Source of the DNA: Ovis canadensis
Taxonomy: Eukaryota > Chordata > Mammalia > Artiodactyla > Bovidae
DNA length: 64,000 nt
Direction: 5' to 3'
Assembly: GCF_042477335.2 (NCBI RefSeq)
Contig: NC_091247.1
Span: 223,596,001-223,660,000 of the forward strand
The notes under the pieces were generated by a model, which was not told where the DNA came from, did not search any database, and saw only the letters and a program-made list of their open reading frames with translations. Positions 24,173-35,484 of the stretch are shown in pieces. Both the position numbers and the translations under genes were made by a program. Each line of letters opens with the position of its first letter. Within the stretch, counting starts at the first letter, position 1.

Positions 24173-24184
24173 AAGGCACCCTGG

Positions 24185-24815
24185 CAGGTCGACCAATTTC
24201 TGCTTCAACATCTTTAGCGACATGGAGTTCACTTATCTTTCCTCTTCACAGAAGTGATAAGTTAATAACTTTAAGAATTTTGCAGATTCTTCTGTGACTC
24301 AGTCACAAAAGTTCTCATTCTAGGTATTTTTACTTTGGGGCCTAGATCCACCTCTAAGCTCTCTTGAAGCCTGTGAAACTAAGAACTACTTCTGACTAAA
24401 TCCATTCTGCAGACAAAGGGCCTAGGAATTTAGAGGGACAACAAAAGGGTATGAGATACCCTTAACACATTATTGACCAGAGACATATTAATGCCACAGG
24501 CATTAGTTTCTGCGAAAATATCCCAGTCAACATGTGTTAGTGGGCAAAATGCGTACCTCCTGAGGTCTTGTTTAACTGTGGAGTTCAACTAATAAAACCA
24601 CTGCTTTCACTCTAACCGGCGAAATAAAATCTATCAAGATGTAGGTATCTGAACTGGAAAAAGTGATGCTGAAGCAGCAGTGACTGACATCTAAATGCCT
24701 CCTTCTGAATACATCACTTTATACTCATTCATCTCTGCCTCCAACCTCATTCACTCATGTCGGTTCTGTGTCACTGCCAAAAAATAACCAGGACGATGAT
24801 GATGCGTGTAAAGGT
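24185..24815. other. No feature recognised
   Basis: Unique-looking sequence, no exon or repeat signature that I can support. Confidence 0.35.
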
Positions 24816-24819
24816 GTTC

Positions 24820-25030
24820 CAGGGACTTGGCATACTTAAGGTTTTCGATCCTCAGAGCAGAATATACAGCAGGTATCATTATTATCACCGTTTTTCAGTT
24901 AGTGAGTCACTTGAGAAGATAAAGTAGAAGTATCACAGTACCACACACAGAGCTGGCAAGCGGTGGATCCAGGACTCGAACCCAGATGGTCTGGCTCTAG
25001 TATTTTTCCTCTTAACTACTCACACTCTGT
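24820..25030 (-). repeat. MIR SINE remnant
   Basis: Reversed MIR: 'aggtatcattattatcacc', 'ggatccaggactcgaaccca', 'gatggtctggctc', 'cctcttaactactcac'. Confidence 0.7.
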
Positions 25031-25384
25031 AACTGCTTGTCTATCTCTCTGATAAGTGACTGTTTTCTTCAACATCAGAAAAATGACTCCACCTTCACCT
25101 TATACATAAAGATCAAATATTTGTCCTTAGTGTCAGTGCTGGTCTAGGCTACTTAAAAAGGTGGCCCTAATTCAGTGTCCATCTCCATAGCGGAGCCTAC
25201 CACGGGGAAGGCACGCGGGAGGCACACAATGAACACCTGCAACTATCTATTCAAACAATGAAAACTTTCCCAGTTCCCTCATCATCCCAAAGGTATCGCT
25301 CCCTCCTCTGAGTCCTCCCGCCCCTCTCCCTCTCTCCCTCCCCTACCCAGCACCCCATGCTTTCTTCCAACACTTAGCTTTTTC

Positions 25385-25925
25385 TATGCTTCCCACTATG
25401 GCAGCCAGCCTCCAAGCTGACCCCCAATGACCCTCACCTCCTGGTGTTTACATCCCTGGGTAGTCGCTTCCTGCAACGAGTGGCCTGCAGAATGCTGGAG
25501 AAAGGATGGTATGTAGTCACACACTGAAGCCAAGTCATAAAAGACGATGCGGCGTGGCCTACTGGATTACTCGCTCAGGGGGAAGCCAGTGGCCATGCCA
25601 GGGGGGCAGGCAAGTAGCTCTGTGGAGGGGCCAAAGTGGAGAGAAACGGAGACCTCCCCCCACAGCTGGCATCAACTTGCCAGCCATATTGATTAGCCTC
25701 CCTGACGGAGGATCTGCCAGCCTCAATTAAGCCTTTGGAGGACTGCAACCCAGCTGACATATTACTGCAATCTCTGGAGATCCCCTGAGCCTGAAACCAC
25801 TCAGCCCATCTGCTCCTGAACTCCTAACTCACAGAACCTGTGAGAGGTAATAAATGTTTACTGCCATCTTAAGCCCTATCTTTGGGGATAACTGTTACAT
25901 GGCAATTGACAGCAGTAGACAGCTA
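25385..25925 (+). repeat. MaLR/ERVL-type LTR
   Basis: Typical LTR build: 'agtcataaaagacgatgcgg', 'actcacagaacctgtgagag', aataaa at 25,849-25,854, then 'tcttaagccctatctttggg', 'gataactgttacatggcaat' and 'agacagctaatagc'. It appears to be a solo LTR. Open frames in it are meaningless. Confidence 0.6.
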
Positions 25926-25939
25926 ATAGCAGACACTTA

Positions 25940-26290
25940 CTCTCTAACACTGGAAGCTCCTTAAGAGCATAGACTGTTTTCTTAATTCTCAGAGCTCCCT
26001 GAAGCCTTAGAAATAAACAGTGCCCATATTTGTTGAACTGTGCCAGCAGACTATTCCCCTTTGTCCACTGTTCCTTTTCTTCCAAAACGTATCCGTTAAC
26101 AAACTATTCCCTTTGCCTAAAGTACTTTATCTGTACTCTATCAATGTCCTCCCTTTTCTGTCTCAAAGGCCTTCTGAAATAGACTTCTGAGCTTCTGCTA
26201 TGTCCCAGAACCGCTCTTGAAGCTGACAACAAAACAAAGAAACATCCTTGCCCTTATGGAGCTTACAGTCCAGTATATGCCCTTGCCATA
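25940..26290. repeat. L2 fragments, both orientations
   Basis: 25,940-26,200 carries forward L2-like text ('ctggaagctccttaagagca', 'tattccctttgcctaaag'). 26,190-26,290 carries reversed L2 ('cttgcccttatggagcttac'). Fragmentary. Confidence 0.45.
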
Positions 26291-26299
26291 GTGGTCTCT

Positions 26300-26765
26300 C
26301 TAAATATAATACAACAATCTTTGTTAACAGGACTTCAAAATTCTAGTTTCCCCTTTGTAAAATTTAAGTATTCAAAAATTGTTTCACCCCTTTCATCGTG
26401 TCTATTTAATCTGCTGTATATCTGCATATGTTTTTCTTTTATATTTAAATAAATATTGAAGCTGCAGCCTCAAGAAAAGTCCACACCTGTTTACTTCCTA
26501 AAGTGCCCCCACTTAAACTTGTCTCCGTATTCTCTGTTCTTACTGAATGTTTTCATGGGTCATGATTTTTAGCAAATATCCCATTTATAAGTGTAAAATA
26601 AATACCATTTGATTTTTTTAAAAATAGCCTATATTCATTATACAAGTCCAAGCAACTCAAATATGAATTTGTTTCACAGAAAGCAGTTTTTAACTGAAGT
26701 ATATTGTATTATTTAGTACTTCTACAACAAAACAGAGTGTTAAAAGAAAAAAAAAAAGCTCACTA
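26300..26765. other. No feature recognised
   Basis: AT-rich sequence with no assigned family or exon. Confidence 0.35.
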
Positions 26766-26769
26766 CACT

Positions 26770-26960
26770 TTTAAGTTAGGAATTCCAGTTCTGGCTCGGT
26801 CACTCACTGTGTAACCTTAGACAAATTCTTTAACACCCTGAGCCTCAGTTTCCATATCCTGAAGTGGAAGTAAAATCTACCTCACAGAATCACTGTGAGG
26901 ATTAAGCAATGCATTAAAAGCCTAGCTTGATGCCTGTCACGTAGTGAGCATCGCAGAAAG
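26770..26960 (+). repeat. MIR SINE remnant
   Basis: Forward MIR: 'ttccagttctggctcggtca', 'ctcactgtgtaaccttagac', 'ccctgagcctcagtttcc', 'cactgtgaggattaagc'. Well preserved. Confidence 0.78.
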
Positions 26961-27019
26961 TCAGTTTTCTTTCCCCTTACCTAGGACTTGTACTTATGGT
27001 CCAAACAGTTGTCAGTTTT

Positions 27020-27330
27020 TAAGTTTAGTTATTCCTCTCTGGAATGATCTTCCTCTCTTTCATCTCATGAAAAAAAGATTCAGCTCAAAGGCCATCCTCT
27101 CCTTGAAGTCCAAAGGAAACGGTCCCTCGACTCTCCCACATAGTTCTGGGTTTGCACCTGGGGTTTGCGTCAGTGTGTTACAGTCATCTGTCACTTTCCG
27201 TCTCTCCCACTAGACTGTGAGTTCCTCGTGAGGAGGGAACATACACCTCACTCATTTCACAGCCTCAGCTTTTAGAAGAACACCTGGCACGTTACAGGCA
27301 TGAAACAAAAACTGAATGAATGAATGAAGT
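27020..27330 (+). repeat. L2 3' end
   Basis: Forward L2: 'tctctggaatgatcttcc', 'cagctcaaaggccatcctct', 'ccactagactgtgagttcct', 'gaagaacacctggcacg' and the terminal (tgaa)n 'aactgaatgaatgaatgaag'. Confidence 0.78.
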
Positions 27331-27334
27331 CACT

Positions 27335-28300
27335 ACTTCAGCAGTATCCATACTACCTCCTGGGTGACCAAACTTTGTGTTTTTGCCCTTTATGGGCCGA
27401 GATGCTCCTCTGAGCTTCTGAATCTCTTCCTCATAACACTCGACATAGCACTAAGGACTCAGAAAGTCTGCAATAAATACTTTTGGCGTATGCGATACAG
27501 AATACTCTCACATGATTTCCTTCTAAATAAAAAATGGTATCCTAATGGATGTAGCTTTTGGAAGCCTTTTTAAACAGGAGCTCTTCTTAAGAGTTACTGG
27601 CAAAGAACTGCAGCAAATGCTGGAACTATACTACAGCCGGTTTTCCTATGCATGTGTTTTTGAAAAAAGCAGTAATGGTTTGCTTCTTTCTAAAACATTT
27701 CATTAAGAAACTGAGGATCATAAAGCCCTTTGCTTCGCTGTGAAAAATGCGAACACCACCAGGCAAAATTTAGCTTAGGAACTTTCAGCCAAAGGTTCCC
27801 CACCCTACAGTCATAGGGCTGTGGGCCAGCTGGCTGTCACCTCATCCCTGGGAGGTGGCTGCTTTTCAACAGTAAAACTGCATAAGTGAAATGTGGAGTC
27901 TGGGGGGATCTTCCAAAGTAAGACACGCAAATTTAACTTATTTTAAATAGAGATTCTGCTTCAGACCTTGGCTTCAGGTGGAAAAGACCCTGAAAAGAGC
28001 TCAAAAACTGGCAACTTGGGGGCGGGCGCATTTCAGACATCTTATGGATTTTTAAGTATGTAAATATGCCGGACGCTAGGTGTAATTTCACTGCTAGAGT
28101 CAAGTGACGTATTTCACATTCCTGTCTACACACACTTCATGCCAAGCATAGGCTGGTAAGCAGTTAACTGTCCACCAAACTGCCCTTTAGTTATGCTGCC
28201 TAACAGAGAGAAAACAGAAACCCTGACAAAGCCAAGCTGGGCTGGTGCTTACACACACATGCTGGTCTATCGCGGTTCTCAATGTTGTAAAAACAAACAC
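27335..28300. other. No feature recognised upstream of the CpG island
   Basis: Low-copy-looking sequence directly left of a MIR and the CpG island. I see no convincing coding exon on either strand. Confidence 0.35.
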
Positions 28301-28309
28301 TGCTTGGGC

Positions 28310-28470
28310 CTTTACTAAGGTGGGCAAGCGCAGTGTCAAACATTTTAACTCCTACAACGACCCCATGATGGATACTATTATTACCCCCAATTTTCAGATG
28401 AGGAAACTGAGGTCCAAGATTACACAGCTGGCACATAGCAGGTTTGAGAGGCTGACTCGAAAACTCCAGC
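28310..28470 (-). repeat. MIR SINE remnant
   Basis: Reversed MIR: 'actcctacaacgaccccatg', 'actattattaccccc', 'tcagatgaggaaactgaggt', 'acacagctggcacatag'. Confidence 0.72.
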
Positions 28471-28689
28471 CCTAGCAACTACAGAGGATCGATGCTGCTG
28501 CATTCTCGCCAGGCTAGGGAACATACTAGAAGTGTCCTGGCAAACATTTTGTTGGACGGGAAAGTTTCAAATCTGCCAGATCCCTTACACCTGGCAGCAT
28601 TCAGGGAGCCGCACAGGCATCAACAAGTCCAGGTGAGACTTCCTTGCTTGGGAATCCTGGAAACTGCACATGGATCCTAAGGGTCTACA

Positions 28690-29640
28690 CAAGATTCAGG
28701 AGAAAGCGCCCGACAGACACCTGGTCCCTGCAGTCACGAAACGCCCGGGACGCCGCGGGGGCGGGAACCTCCGTGCCTCCACACCCCCGCGGCCCGGCCC
28801 GGCCGCGCACAGGTGCACCGACAGCCCGCGCCCCCATGCCGCCCGTCCCGGCTCTACGACCCCGGCCTGGGGAAGCGGGGCGACGGTGAGGAAGGGGCCG
28901 AGGGGCGAGGCCGGCTCACAGCCGGACCCCCGGAGGGCGCGCGCGGCGGGGTCGCCGGGAGAAAGGATGCTCGGGGCGGGGCTGCGGTGGGGGAGGGGTC
29001 CCCTGCCCGGGCTCTCACTCACCGCCTAGCTCTCCTCCCGGCCCGGGCTCCGCGGCGGTCCCCGCTCCGGCTCTCAACCGCGCGTCTCTCCTCCCGAGGC
29101 TCAGCGTCCAGCCGGGAAGCGCGGAGCTATGGATAAGTCGGCGCGAGCGGAGGGCGTGCAGTGAGCGGAGCTGAGCGGGTGGGAAGGATGGGACGGTCGC
29201 GCTCACCGCTGCCGCCGCGGGGACACCACAGACACGGCCTCGGCCGGCTCCTCTCAGGCACGGAAGCTGCGGGTCCTCCTACCACACCCGCCTCCCGCCC
29301 CACCTCCACGCCACGCCCGCTGGAGGAGTGACAGCAGTGCTGACCAATCTGAGGCCTCGTGGAGGCCGGGAACCACGGACTAAAAGGAGGGAGGGGACGG
29401 GAGGGATACCAGCGAGGCCAGCGTGGCGGCGGGACTTCCTGTGACTGACGGCCCAGCGCAGCCAATGGACAGCGGGGAGATGACCTCATTGTCGAGGAAA
29501 GTCTGGAACTGGCGGAGTGGCGGTGAGGAGGTGGGAGGAGGTCGGAGACGAGCCGGAGGCGGGGCGCTGTGGCCTTAAAGAGGCCGCAACCCATTGGTCA
29601 TCCAGTCAAGGCAAGGGCGGCGGACCCGGCCGCACCTGGC
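28690..29640. promoter_or_regulatory. CpG island, probable (bi)directional promoter and first exons
   Basis: This stretch is strikingly GC- and CpG-rich against an AT-rich background. It has Sp1-type boxes (ggggcggggc near 28,975; gaggcggggcg near 29,556) and CCAAT boxes at 29,344-29,348 and 29,462-29,466, with a reversed one (ATTGG) at 29,593-29,597. A CRE-like tgacctca lies at 29,481-29,488. Splice-donor-like GTs on the minus strand are at 29,022-29,021 (ggcg|gtgagtga) and 29,206-29,205 (agcg|gtgagc). Plus-strand ones are at 28,886 (cgacg|gtgagg) and 29,523 (tggcg|gtgagg). The CCAAT boxes lie to the right of the minus-strand donors, which fits a TATA-less start near 29,250-29,330 reading left. 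No long coding frame with a good start is seen, so first exons are probably non-coding or very short. The gene is not identifiable. Confidence 0.8.
29022..29027 (-). other. Candidate 5' splice site in CpG island
   Basis: On the minus strand the sequence reads ggcg|gtgagtga, a strong match to the mammalian donor consensus, inside the CpG island and downstream of the CCAAT cluster for leftward transcription. Inference only. Confidence 0.4.
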
Positions 29641-31105
29641 CAAGTTGCCAAGGGGTCAATGCTGCCAGAGCTTAGTGCATTAATCCTCCAGACCCCATCA
29701 CAATCCTTCTAGGGGGCTGAAGGATCCCCGCCTGGGGCTCATAAATCGATTACTTAATTTCACGCTTCCCAAAAGGAGACACAATAAATTCCGCACTGGC
29801 CCTGAGCCCTGAATTCCCGTTACAGCCCCCGCCCCACCGAAGCCTGTCGTCCCGTTTCTTTGAGTCAGTTTCCACTACAGTAAACGGGAGGATACCGGCA
29901 CCCACCTAACCCAACTTTACCTGCCCAGAATGTTGAGATCATTAACAGCAAAAGTGCTTTGGGCTTCAAGAAGAAAAGACTGAATGAACCCAAGGGAGGA
30001 CTGCACTAGACGACTCGCGTAATTCTATGATTATAAGATGCTGATTGATGTCCTCCTCTCTCCGGCATCCACTCTCGTAGCGAAGGGGTGTGGGGTAGGG
30101 GGGTGCGGGGTGTGTGTGTGTATGTGTGTGTGTGCTGCGTTAGGCGCAAAGGCCGCACAGGGACTTGGTCCATGACTTCAACAAGGAGAAAGAAAGCGGG
30201 CTAAAAGGGAGAGAGAAACAAGGAAAGCCAGGTTCCCTGCGGTAAATGCCTCGAGGGAGGCAAGCCATTTGCTTCCCCTCCCCCCAGCAATGGGCGGGAG
30301 CCCAGAAAAGGCTAAATAACTCCAACTTGGCGGGGTGGAAAGAGGGGGAAGTGCTTTCCCGAAAGCTTCCTGGGGATGGTGTCACCAGACAGAGTAAGGA
30401 GGGGGGAGTAACGGGCAGCTACAGGAAGAAGGGGCTAGAGCATTCTTGCAGGTTTAGGAAGGAGCGGTGTGACGGCTCACAGACAGAAACGAGGCAGATC
30501 GTTTTACATCCCAGAGTAATTCTTACTATAGCCCCCTATTCTCCCCCAAAAGCCTCCCGAGGCTGCTCATTGGTGTCACTCTCAGAGGTAAAGCAGGAGA
30601 GGGTGCTTCTCCCCCTCCAACTGCTGCAAAAGCCTAAGGGGCGCCCGGGTCTTGCCAGTTATTCATCTATCTTGTCAATTTCAAGTTCAGTATCACCGCT
30701 CCTCATAGAATCTTGTAGTCCCAGGCAGGAGCCCTGTGGCCCTTTAGTCACATACCTTCCTCAAAGGCAAGAATTCCTCCATGAAAGTCTTGATAAAATT
30801 ATTCATTCAGCAAATATTTCTTGGGGGGGTAAGACAAACGAGGTCATCACTGCCCTGGGGGTGCTCTCTCACCGAACTGGGGGACGTGAAGGCACACGCT
30901 GAGGTGACCAGGCAGACGCTCCCTAGCAGCATGACTAACTAGAGGGCCCAGAGGCATGAGGCAAAAGTCCTGCCGGTGGAAATTACAGGCGTGGGGCAGG
31001 TTTCCCAAAGACAAGACCGGGCTGGCACATTCCCGATGGAGTCTGCCTACCCTGAGCCTTCAGGAAACAGCCAGGGGGAAAGGGAAACACAGCTGTGTGT
31101 TTTGT
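29640..31105. other. Unique-looking flank of CpG island; long chance frame
   Basis: Contains a 218-codon plus-strand open frame (30,246-30,902). Its C-terminal part overlaps L2-like sequence (ttattcattcagcaaatatt near 30,800), and no domain is recognisable. A (TG)n microsatellite lies at 30,108-30,135. This could be intron 1 of a plus-strand gene. Confidence 0.4.
30108..30135. repeat. (TG)n microsatellite
   Basis: tgtgtgtgtgta / tgtgtgtgtg run of about 28 bases. Confidence 0.9.
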
Positions 31106-31248
31106 TGGTTTTTTTTATTTTTTATTTTTTTCACTTTTTGGCCACACCCCCATGGCATGTGGGATCTTGGTTCCCCAACCAGGAATCGAACTCATGCCAC
31201 CAGCATTGAGGAGCAGAGTCTTAACCACTGGACAGCTGGGGAAGTCCC
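31105..31248 (-). mobile_element. CHR-type SINE
   Basis: Reversed CHR: T-rich tail, 'tttggccacacccccatggc', 'accaggaatcgaactcatgc', 'cttaaccactggacagctgg', 'ggaagtccc'. Confidence 0.88.
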
Positions 31249-31349
31249 ACAGCATATGTTATTAGCCATGAACAGGGTAACATCCCACTCAGCTTCCCAG
31301 ACATGGCAAACTCACCACCTCTCAAACAGGCCTCTTCTTTACTTAACTT

Positions 31350-31420
31350 AAATTGTATATATATAGTGTGTGTGTGTGTGTGTGCGAGTGTGAATACCAT
31401 ATATATGGTGTGCATATATA
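31350..31420. repeat. TA/TG simple repeat
   Basis: tatatatag followed by (tg)n and further tatata tracts. Confidence 0.8.
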
Positions 31421-31424
31421 TTTC

Positions 31425-31870
31425 TTATGGATGATCTGCCTCCCTCTAGTTTCTGACCGTAAATCCTAATGTCATCCCCTGAAGATAACACAGAACACGG
31501 CTAATTCCACTTTGTCATGACAACATTCCAAATATTTGAAGATGACCAGCAAGCCGCCTTTCCCACACCCTCTTACCAGTCCCCCAAACAACAGAGATTA
31601 AGTCTTCTCCTTGTCACCATTCCTCAGACGATGGTTTCCATGCACCACACTCTCCTAGTGACTTTGTGGGGACATCTTCAGTTTGTCAGGCTCTATTAGG
31701 GATACAGACATGAAGATAGAAATGGCTGGTGGTGGGTTTTATTTGTTTTTTATCATAATGCAATGCAGGAAGGTTTTCACAAAAGTAAAATAATTAATGA
31801 AACTTGTATCTAGAGCACTTAATGATCTCTGCTTTCAATTTGACTCTTGTTTTTTTCTCTGGATTATACT
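31425..31870. other. No feature recognised
   Basis: Unique-looking sequence between a simple repeat and a Bov-tA. Confidence 0.35.
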
Positions 31871-31872
31871 GT

Positions 31873-32080
31873 GGGGCTTCCCAGGTAGCACTAGTGATAA
31901 AGAACCCTGCCTGCCAATGCAGGAAACTCAAGAGACACAGGTTCGATCCCTGGGTCAGAAGGATCCCCTGGAATAGGAAATAGCACCCACTCCAGTATTC
32001 TTGCCTGGGGAATCCCATGCACAGAGGAGCCTGGCGGGCGACAGTCCAGTTGGACATGGCTGCACACGAGCACGTCAGGG
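31873..32080 (+). mobile_element. Bov-tA SINE, diverged
   Basis: 'ggggcttcccaggtagcact' head, gttcgatccctgggtcag, A-unit, then a decayed 3' end (gttggacatggctgcacac). Confidence 0.88.
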
Positions 32081-33410
32081 ACATGTGCTATTTTTGTCCT
32101 TCCATCAGACATCTTCTCTTCTGGAAAGAGGACCCTAATTTTCCCCTGGGGAACCACTTCTCCCCACACTCAGCCAAGGAGCTGACTCCAACCCAGTCCT
32201 GATCAGAGCACTGCTCACCCCTCCCCACCTCCACCATCTGCAGAGACTGATTTAGAGAAAGGCAGGTAACCCAAGGCAGTACAATCAGAATTCCCGGGCC
32301 CTTTGTTGAAACTATTAGGAAGGAGAGTTTCTTGCAGTGAGGCTGCCGAACTGTCCAGCTCTGCACCTGGGACTGACCTGGAGACCACAGGAAATAACGT
32401 GCTTGAGAATAAAGCCCACATGAGAACCTGCGAACTATCAGAGCTGAGACACCGTAAAGGCCACAGCAGGTGATGACTGTTGGGGAGCCTGGGTCCAGCC
32501 ATTTTCTGGCTGACTTCATGGATGTCTGAAGTCAGGGTCCTCAGAGCCCACCTATAAGGGAGATTCTGTAAATGGGATTATTGAGGGAGGAAAAACCTAT
32601 AAACGAGGAAGTTGAGCAGGGAAAGGAAAAGAGCCAAGTAAGGCTCAAATAATCTCTTGGCCTGATCCACCCCAGAGAGCTCTGGCACATAAACCACGCC
32701 ACGGGGCCACTTTGTGTTGCCCAATATAGCTCGGTCACTAGCCATGGGCTCTGAAGGGGTTAAGTTCACCAACGCTAGTCCCTTCAGCTGAGGGCAGTTC
32801 TCCAGAATCTGGGGCATCTGGGAACCCTTTGCTGCCAGTACAGCAGCTGGGGGATGGGTGAACTGGCCCATTAAAGAAACTTTGAAGGGGCACCGTGAGG
32901 GTCTAACCCTGGGGGCCAGTTCATTCCCTTCCCACTTGGGTTTTTGTTCACTGAAGCCAAAATGTGACTACCTCAAACACCTAGGTGTGATGAGACCAGC
33001 ACAGAGCACAACAGTGGAACCTTGGCCCTCCTTGATCTGGCCCCTCCATCCACGAGCACACTGCAAGGTTCCATCAACAGGTTTAGCGGCTGCCCTGAGC
33101 CTGCGGCTCAAACTGACTTTGTCACCAACCTTTTCCGCCCTCTTTCCTTTAATCCTTCCCACCTACCCACCCACCCCCCAATCTCCTACTAAGCCAAATT
33201 CACTCTTTTTTTACACTTTTCATTATTTAACACAAATATTGGATTTTTAGCTTCACCCTCCTAATAATTAGCAGGGGTTGTCATTTCGTGTACTTCCATC
33301 CTTCGCTGAAAATTGCTGGAAACACAGGCCGATTCGATTCTGTCACCCATCTAACTTGCCACTTCTAATTTTGCTGCTGTTGCTGAAATGGGCAAATCCA
33401 ATGACAGAAA
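32081..33410. other. Unclassified; possible old retroelement remnants
   Basis: 32,100-32,530 resembles an old interspersed repeat ('ctttgttgaaactattagga', 'gagaataaagcccacatgag') that I cannot name. A 97-codon minus-strand frame at 32,578-32,871 contains the unusual segment WPRGVVYVPELSG, with no family that I recognise. No splice or promoter support. Confidence 0.35.
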
Positions 33411-33426
33411 CCTTCAACAGACTGCT

Positions 33427-33701
33427 GCTGCTGCTGCTGCTAAGTCGCTTTAGTCGTGTCCAACTCTGTGCGACCCCATAGACGGCAGCCACCAGGCTCC
33501 CCCGTCCCTGCGATTCTCCAGGCAAGAATACTGGAGTGGGTTGCCAATTTCCTTCTCCAATGCATGAAAGTGAAAAGTCAAAGTGAAGTCGCTCAGTCGT
33601 GTCCGACTCTTAGCAACCCCATGGACTACAGCCTACCAGGCTCCTCCGTCCATGGGATTTTCCAGGCCAGAGTACTGGAGTGGGGTGCCATTGCCTTCTC
33701 G
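33427..33701 (-). mobile_element. BovA2 SINE with target duplication
   Basis: Reversed dimer starting (gct)n and ending 'gggtgccattgccttctcg'. Perfect 13-bp direct repeats tcaacagactgct lie at 33,414-33,426 and 33,702-33,714. Confidence 0.95.
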
Positions 33702-33825
33702 TCAACAGACTGCTAGTGACCCCTTCCAATCTGCTAATCCATCACCCTGAAGGATTTACTCCACCTGTCCTTTGCCTTGCTGTCTCTCTTCCTGGGGAAT
33801 CTCTCCAAAGGTATTTCCCAGGTCT

Positions 33826-34168
33826 TTTTTTGTTTGTTTTTTTAGCCGCGCCACATGATTTGTGGGCTTAACCTGGTGGCTCAGTTGGTAAAGACTCTGC
33901 CTGCAATACAGGAGACCTGGGTCCGATCCCTGGGTCAGAAGATGCCCTGGAGAAGGGAATGGCTACGCATTCTAGTATTCTTGCCTGGAGAATTCCATGG
34001 ACAGAGGAGCCTGACAGGCCACAGTCATGAATCACAGAGAGCCGGACACAACTGAGCAACTAATACTTTCATGGTTTGCAGGATATTCGTTTCTGACCAG
34101 GGATTGAACCTGGGCCACGGCACTGAACGCACGAAGTCCTAGCCACTGGACCACCAGGACACTTCCAT
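33826..34168 (-). mobile_element. CHR-type SINE split by a Bov-tA
   Basis: Left part 'tttttagccgcgccacatga' (tail end); right part 'tctgaccagggattgaacct ... ctagccactggaccaccagg'. The interruption at about 33,873-34,072 is a Bov-tA, so the CHR is older. Confidence 0.85.
33873..34072 (+). mobile_element. Bov-tA SINE inserted in CHR
   Basis: 'cctggtggctcagttggtaa' head, gtccgatccctgggtc, A-unit ending 'caactgagcaactaatac'. Confidence 0.9.
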
Positions 34169-34194
34169 TTCCCAGGTCTTGATCAGCCCTATCC

Positions 34195-34378
34195 TGAGCT
34201 CTTCTTGCTTTTCCCTGTTTATTCTTGAGTCTTTGTTCAGGTTGGTCCCTCTCCCTAAATATCTTCTCTTTTATCTTTATGTAGTCATATCCTAGCTCAC
34301 ATTCCACTTCTTCCAGGAAGCCTTCCTCTCTTCCTCCAATCTAAATGAATCCTTCCCTTCTCTGATGATCCACGGCTC
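34195..34378 (+). repeat. L2 fragment
   Basis: Forward L2-like: 'ctagctcacattccacttct', 'tccaggaagccttcctctc'. Confidence 0.6.
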
Positions 34379-34379
34379 T

Positions 34380-34560
34380 AAAGTGCCAAGCGCACTGCTA
34401 AGCATTCTGAGTGCATTATCTTCTTTCATTCTTGTGGTAACCCTGAGGTGAATGCTATCATGATCCTCATTGCTTGATGAGGAAACTGAGACAGAGAGGT
34501 TAATTAAGGAACTTGATTTGCTATCACACAACCAAAAACTACCAAAGCCAGGGTACAGAT
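34380..34560 (-). repeat. MIR SINE remnant
   Basis: Reversed MIR: 'ggtaaccctgaggtgaatgc', 'tgatgaggaaactgagacag', 'gaggttaattaaggaacttg'. Confidence 0.7.
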
Positions 34561-34587
34561 ACTAAAATGGAAAACTCTGGCTGAAAT

Positions 34588-34675
34588 TCAATAAACATTT
34601 GTTGGCTACACATAAGAAACTAGAGGAGACATTAAAAAGTGAAATAGACAGTCCTGGTCTGCAATCAAGAATAGG
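34588..34675 (-). repeat. L2 3' fragment
   Basis: Reversed L2-like: 'caataaacatttgttggc', 'gacagtcctggtctgcaatc'. Confidence 0.45.
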
Positions 34676-34682
34676 GACTATC

Positions 34683-35484
34683 AGTTCAGTTCAGTTACTC
34701 AGCTGTGTCTGACTCCTTCCAACCCCATGAACTGCAGCACACCAGGCTTCCCTGTTCATCACCAGCTCCCAGAGCTTGATCAAACTCATGTCCATCGAGT
34801 CTATGATGCCATCTAACCATCCCATCCTCTGTCGTCCCCTTCTCCTCCAGCCTTTAACCTTTCCCAGCATCAGGGTCTTTTCAAATGAGTCAGTTCTTCA
34901 CATCAGGTGGCCAAAGTATTGGAGTTTCAGCTTCAGCATCAGTCCTTCCAATGAACACCCAGGACTGATTCCCCTTAGGATGGGCTGATTGGATCTCCTT
35001 GCAGTCCAAGGGACTCTCAAGAGTCTTCTCCAACACCACAGTTCAAAAGCATCAGTTCTTCAGTACTCAGCTTTCTTTATAGTTCAACTCTCACATCCAT
35101 ACATGATTACTGGAAAAACCATAGCTTTGACAAGACAGACCTTTGTTGGCAAAGTAATGTCTCTGCTTTTTAATATGCTGTCTAGATTGGTCATAACTTT
35201 TCTTCCAAGGAGCAAGTGTCTTTTAATTTCATGGCTGCAGTCACCATCTGCAGTGATTTTGGACCCCCCAAAAATAGAATTTCACCATTTCCATTGTTTC
35301 CCCTCTATTTGCCATGAAGTGATGGACCGGATGCCATGTTCTTAGTTTTCTGAATGTTGAGTTTTAAGCCAACTTTTTACTCTCCTCTTTCACTTTCATC
35401 AAGAGGCTCTTTAGTTGCTCTTCGCTTTCTGCCACAAGGGTGGTGTCATCTGCATATCTGAGGTTATTGATATTTCTCCCAGCA
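34683..35484 (-). mobile_element. BovB LINE, 5'-truncated
   Basis: Starts on the left with the reversed BovB 3' end (ttcagttcagttactcagct). It runs through the C-terminal coding part and into the RT C-box region (tgtcatctgcatatctgagg near 35,443-35,465). Frames are broken. Confidence 0.92.

Noticed and set aside
29129..29161. ATG-initiated micro-frame in the CpG island as a protein start
   Set aside because: Only about 10 codons, with no good initiation context and no donor in frame.
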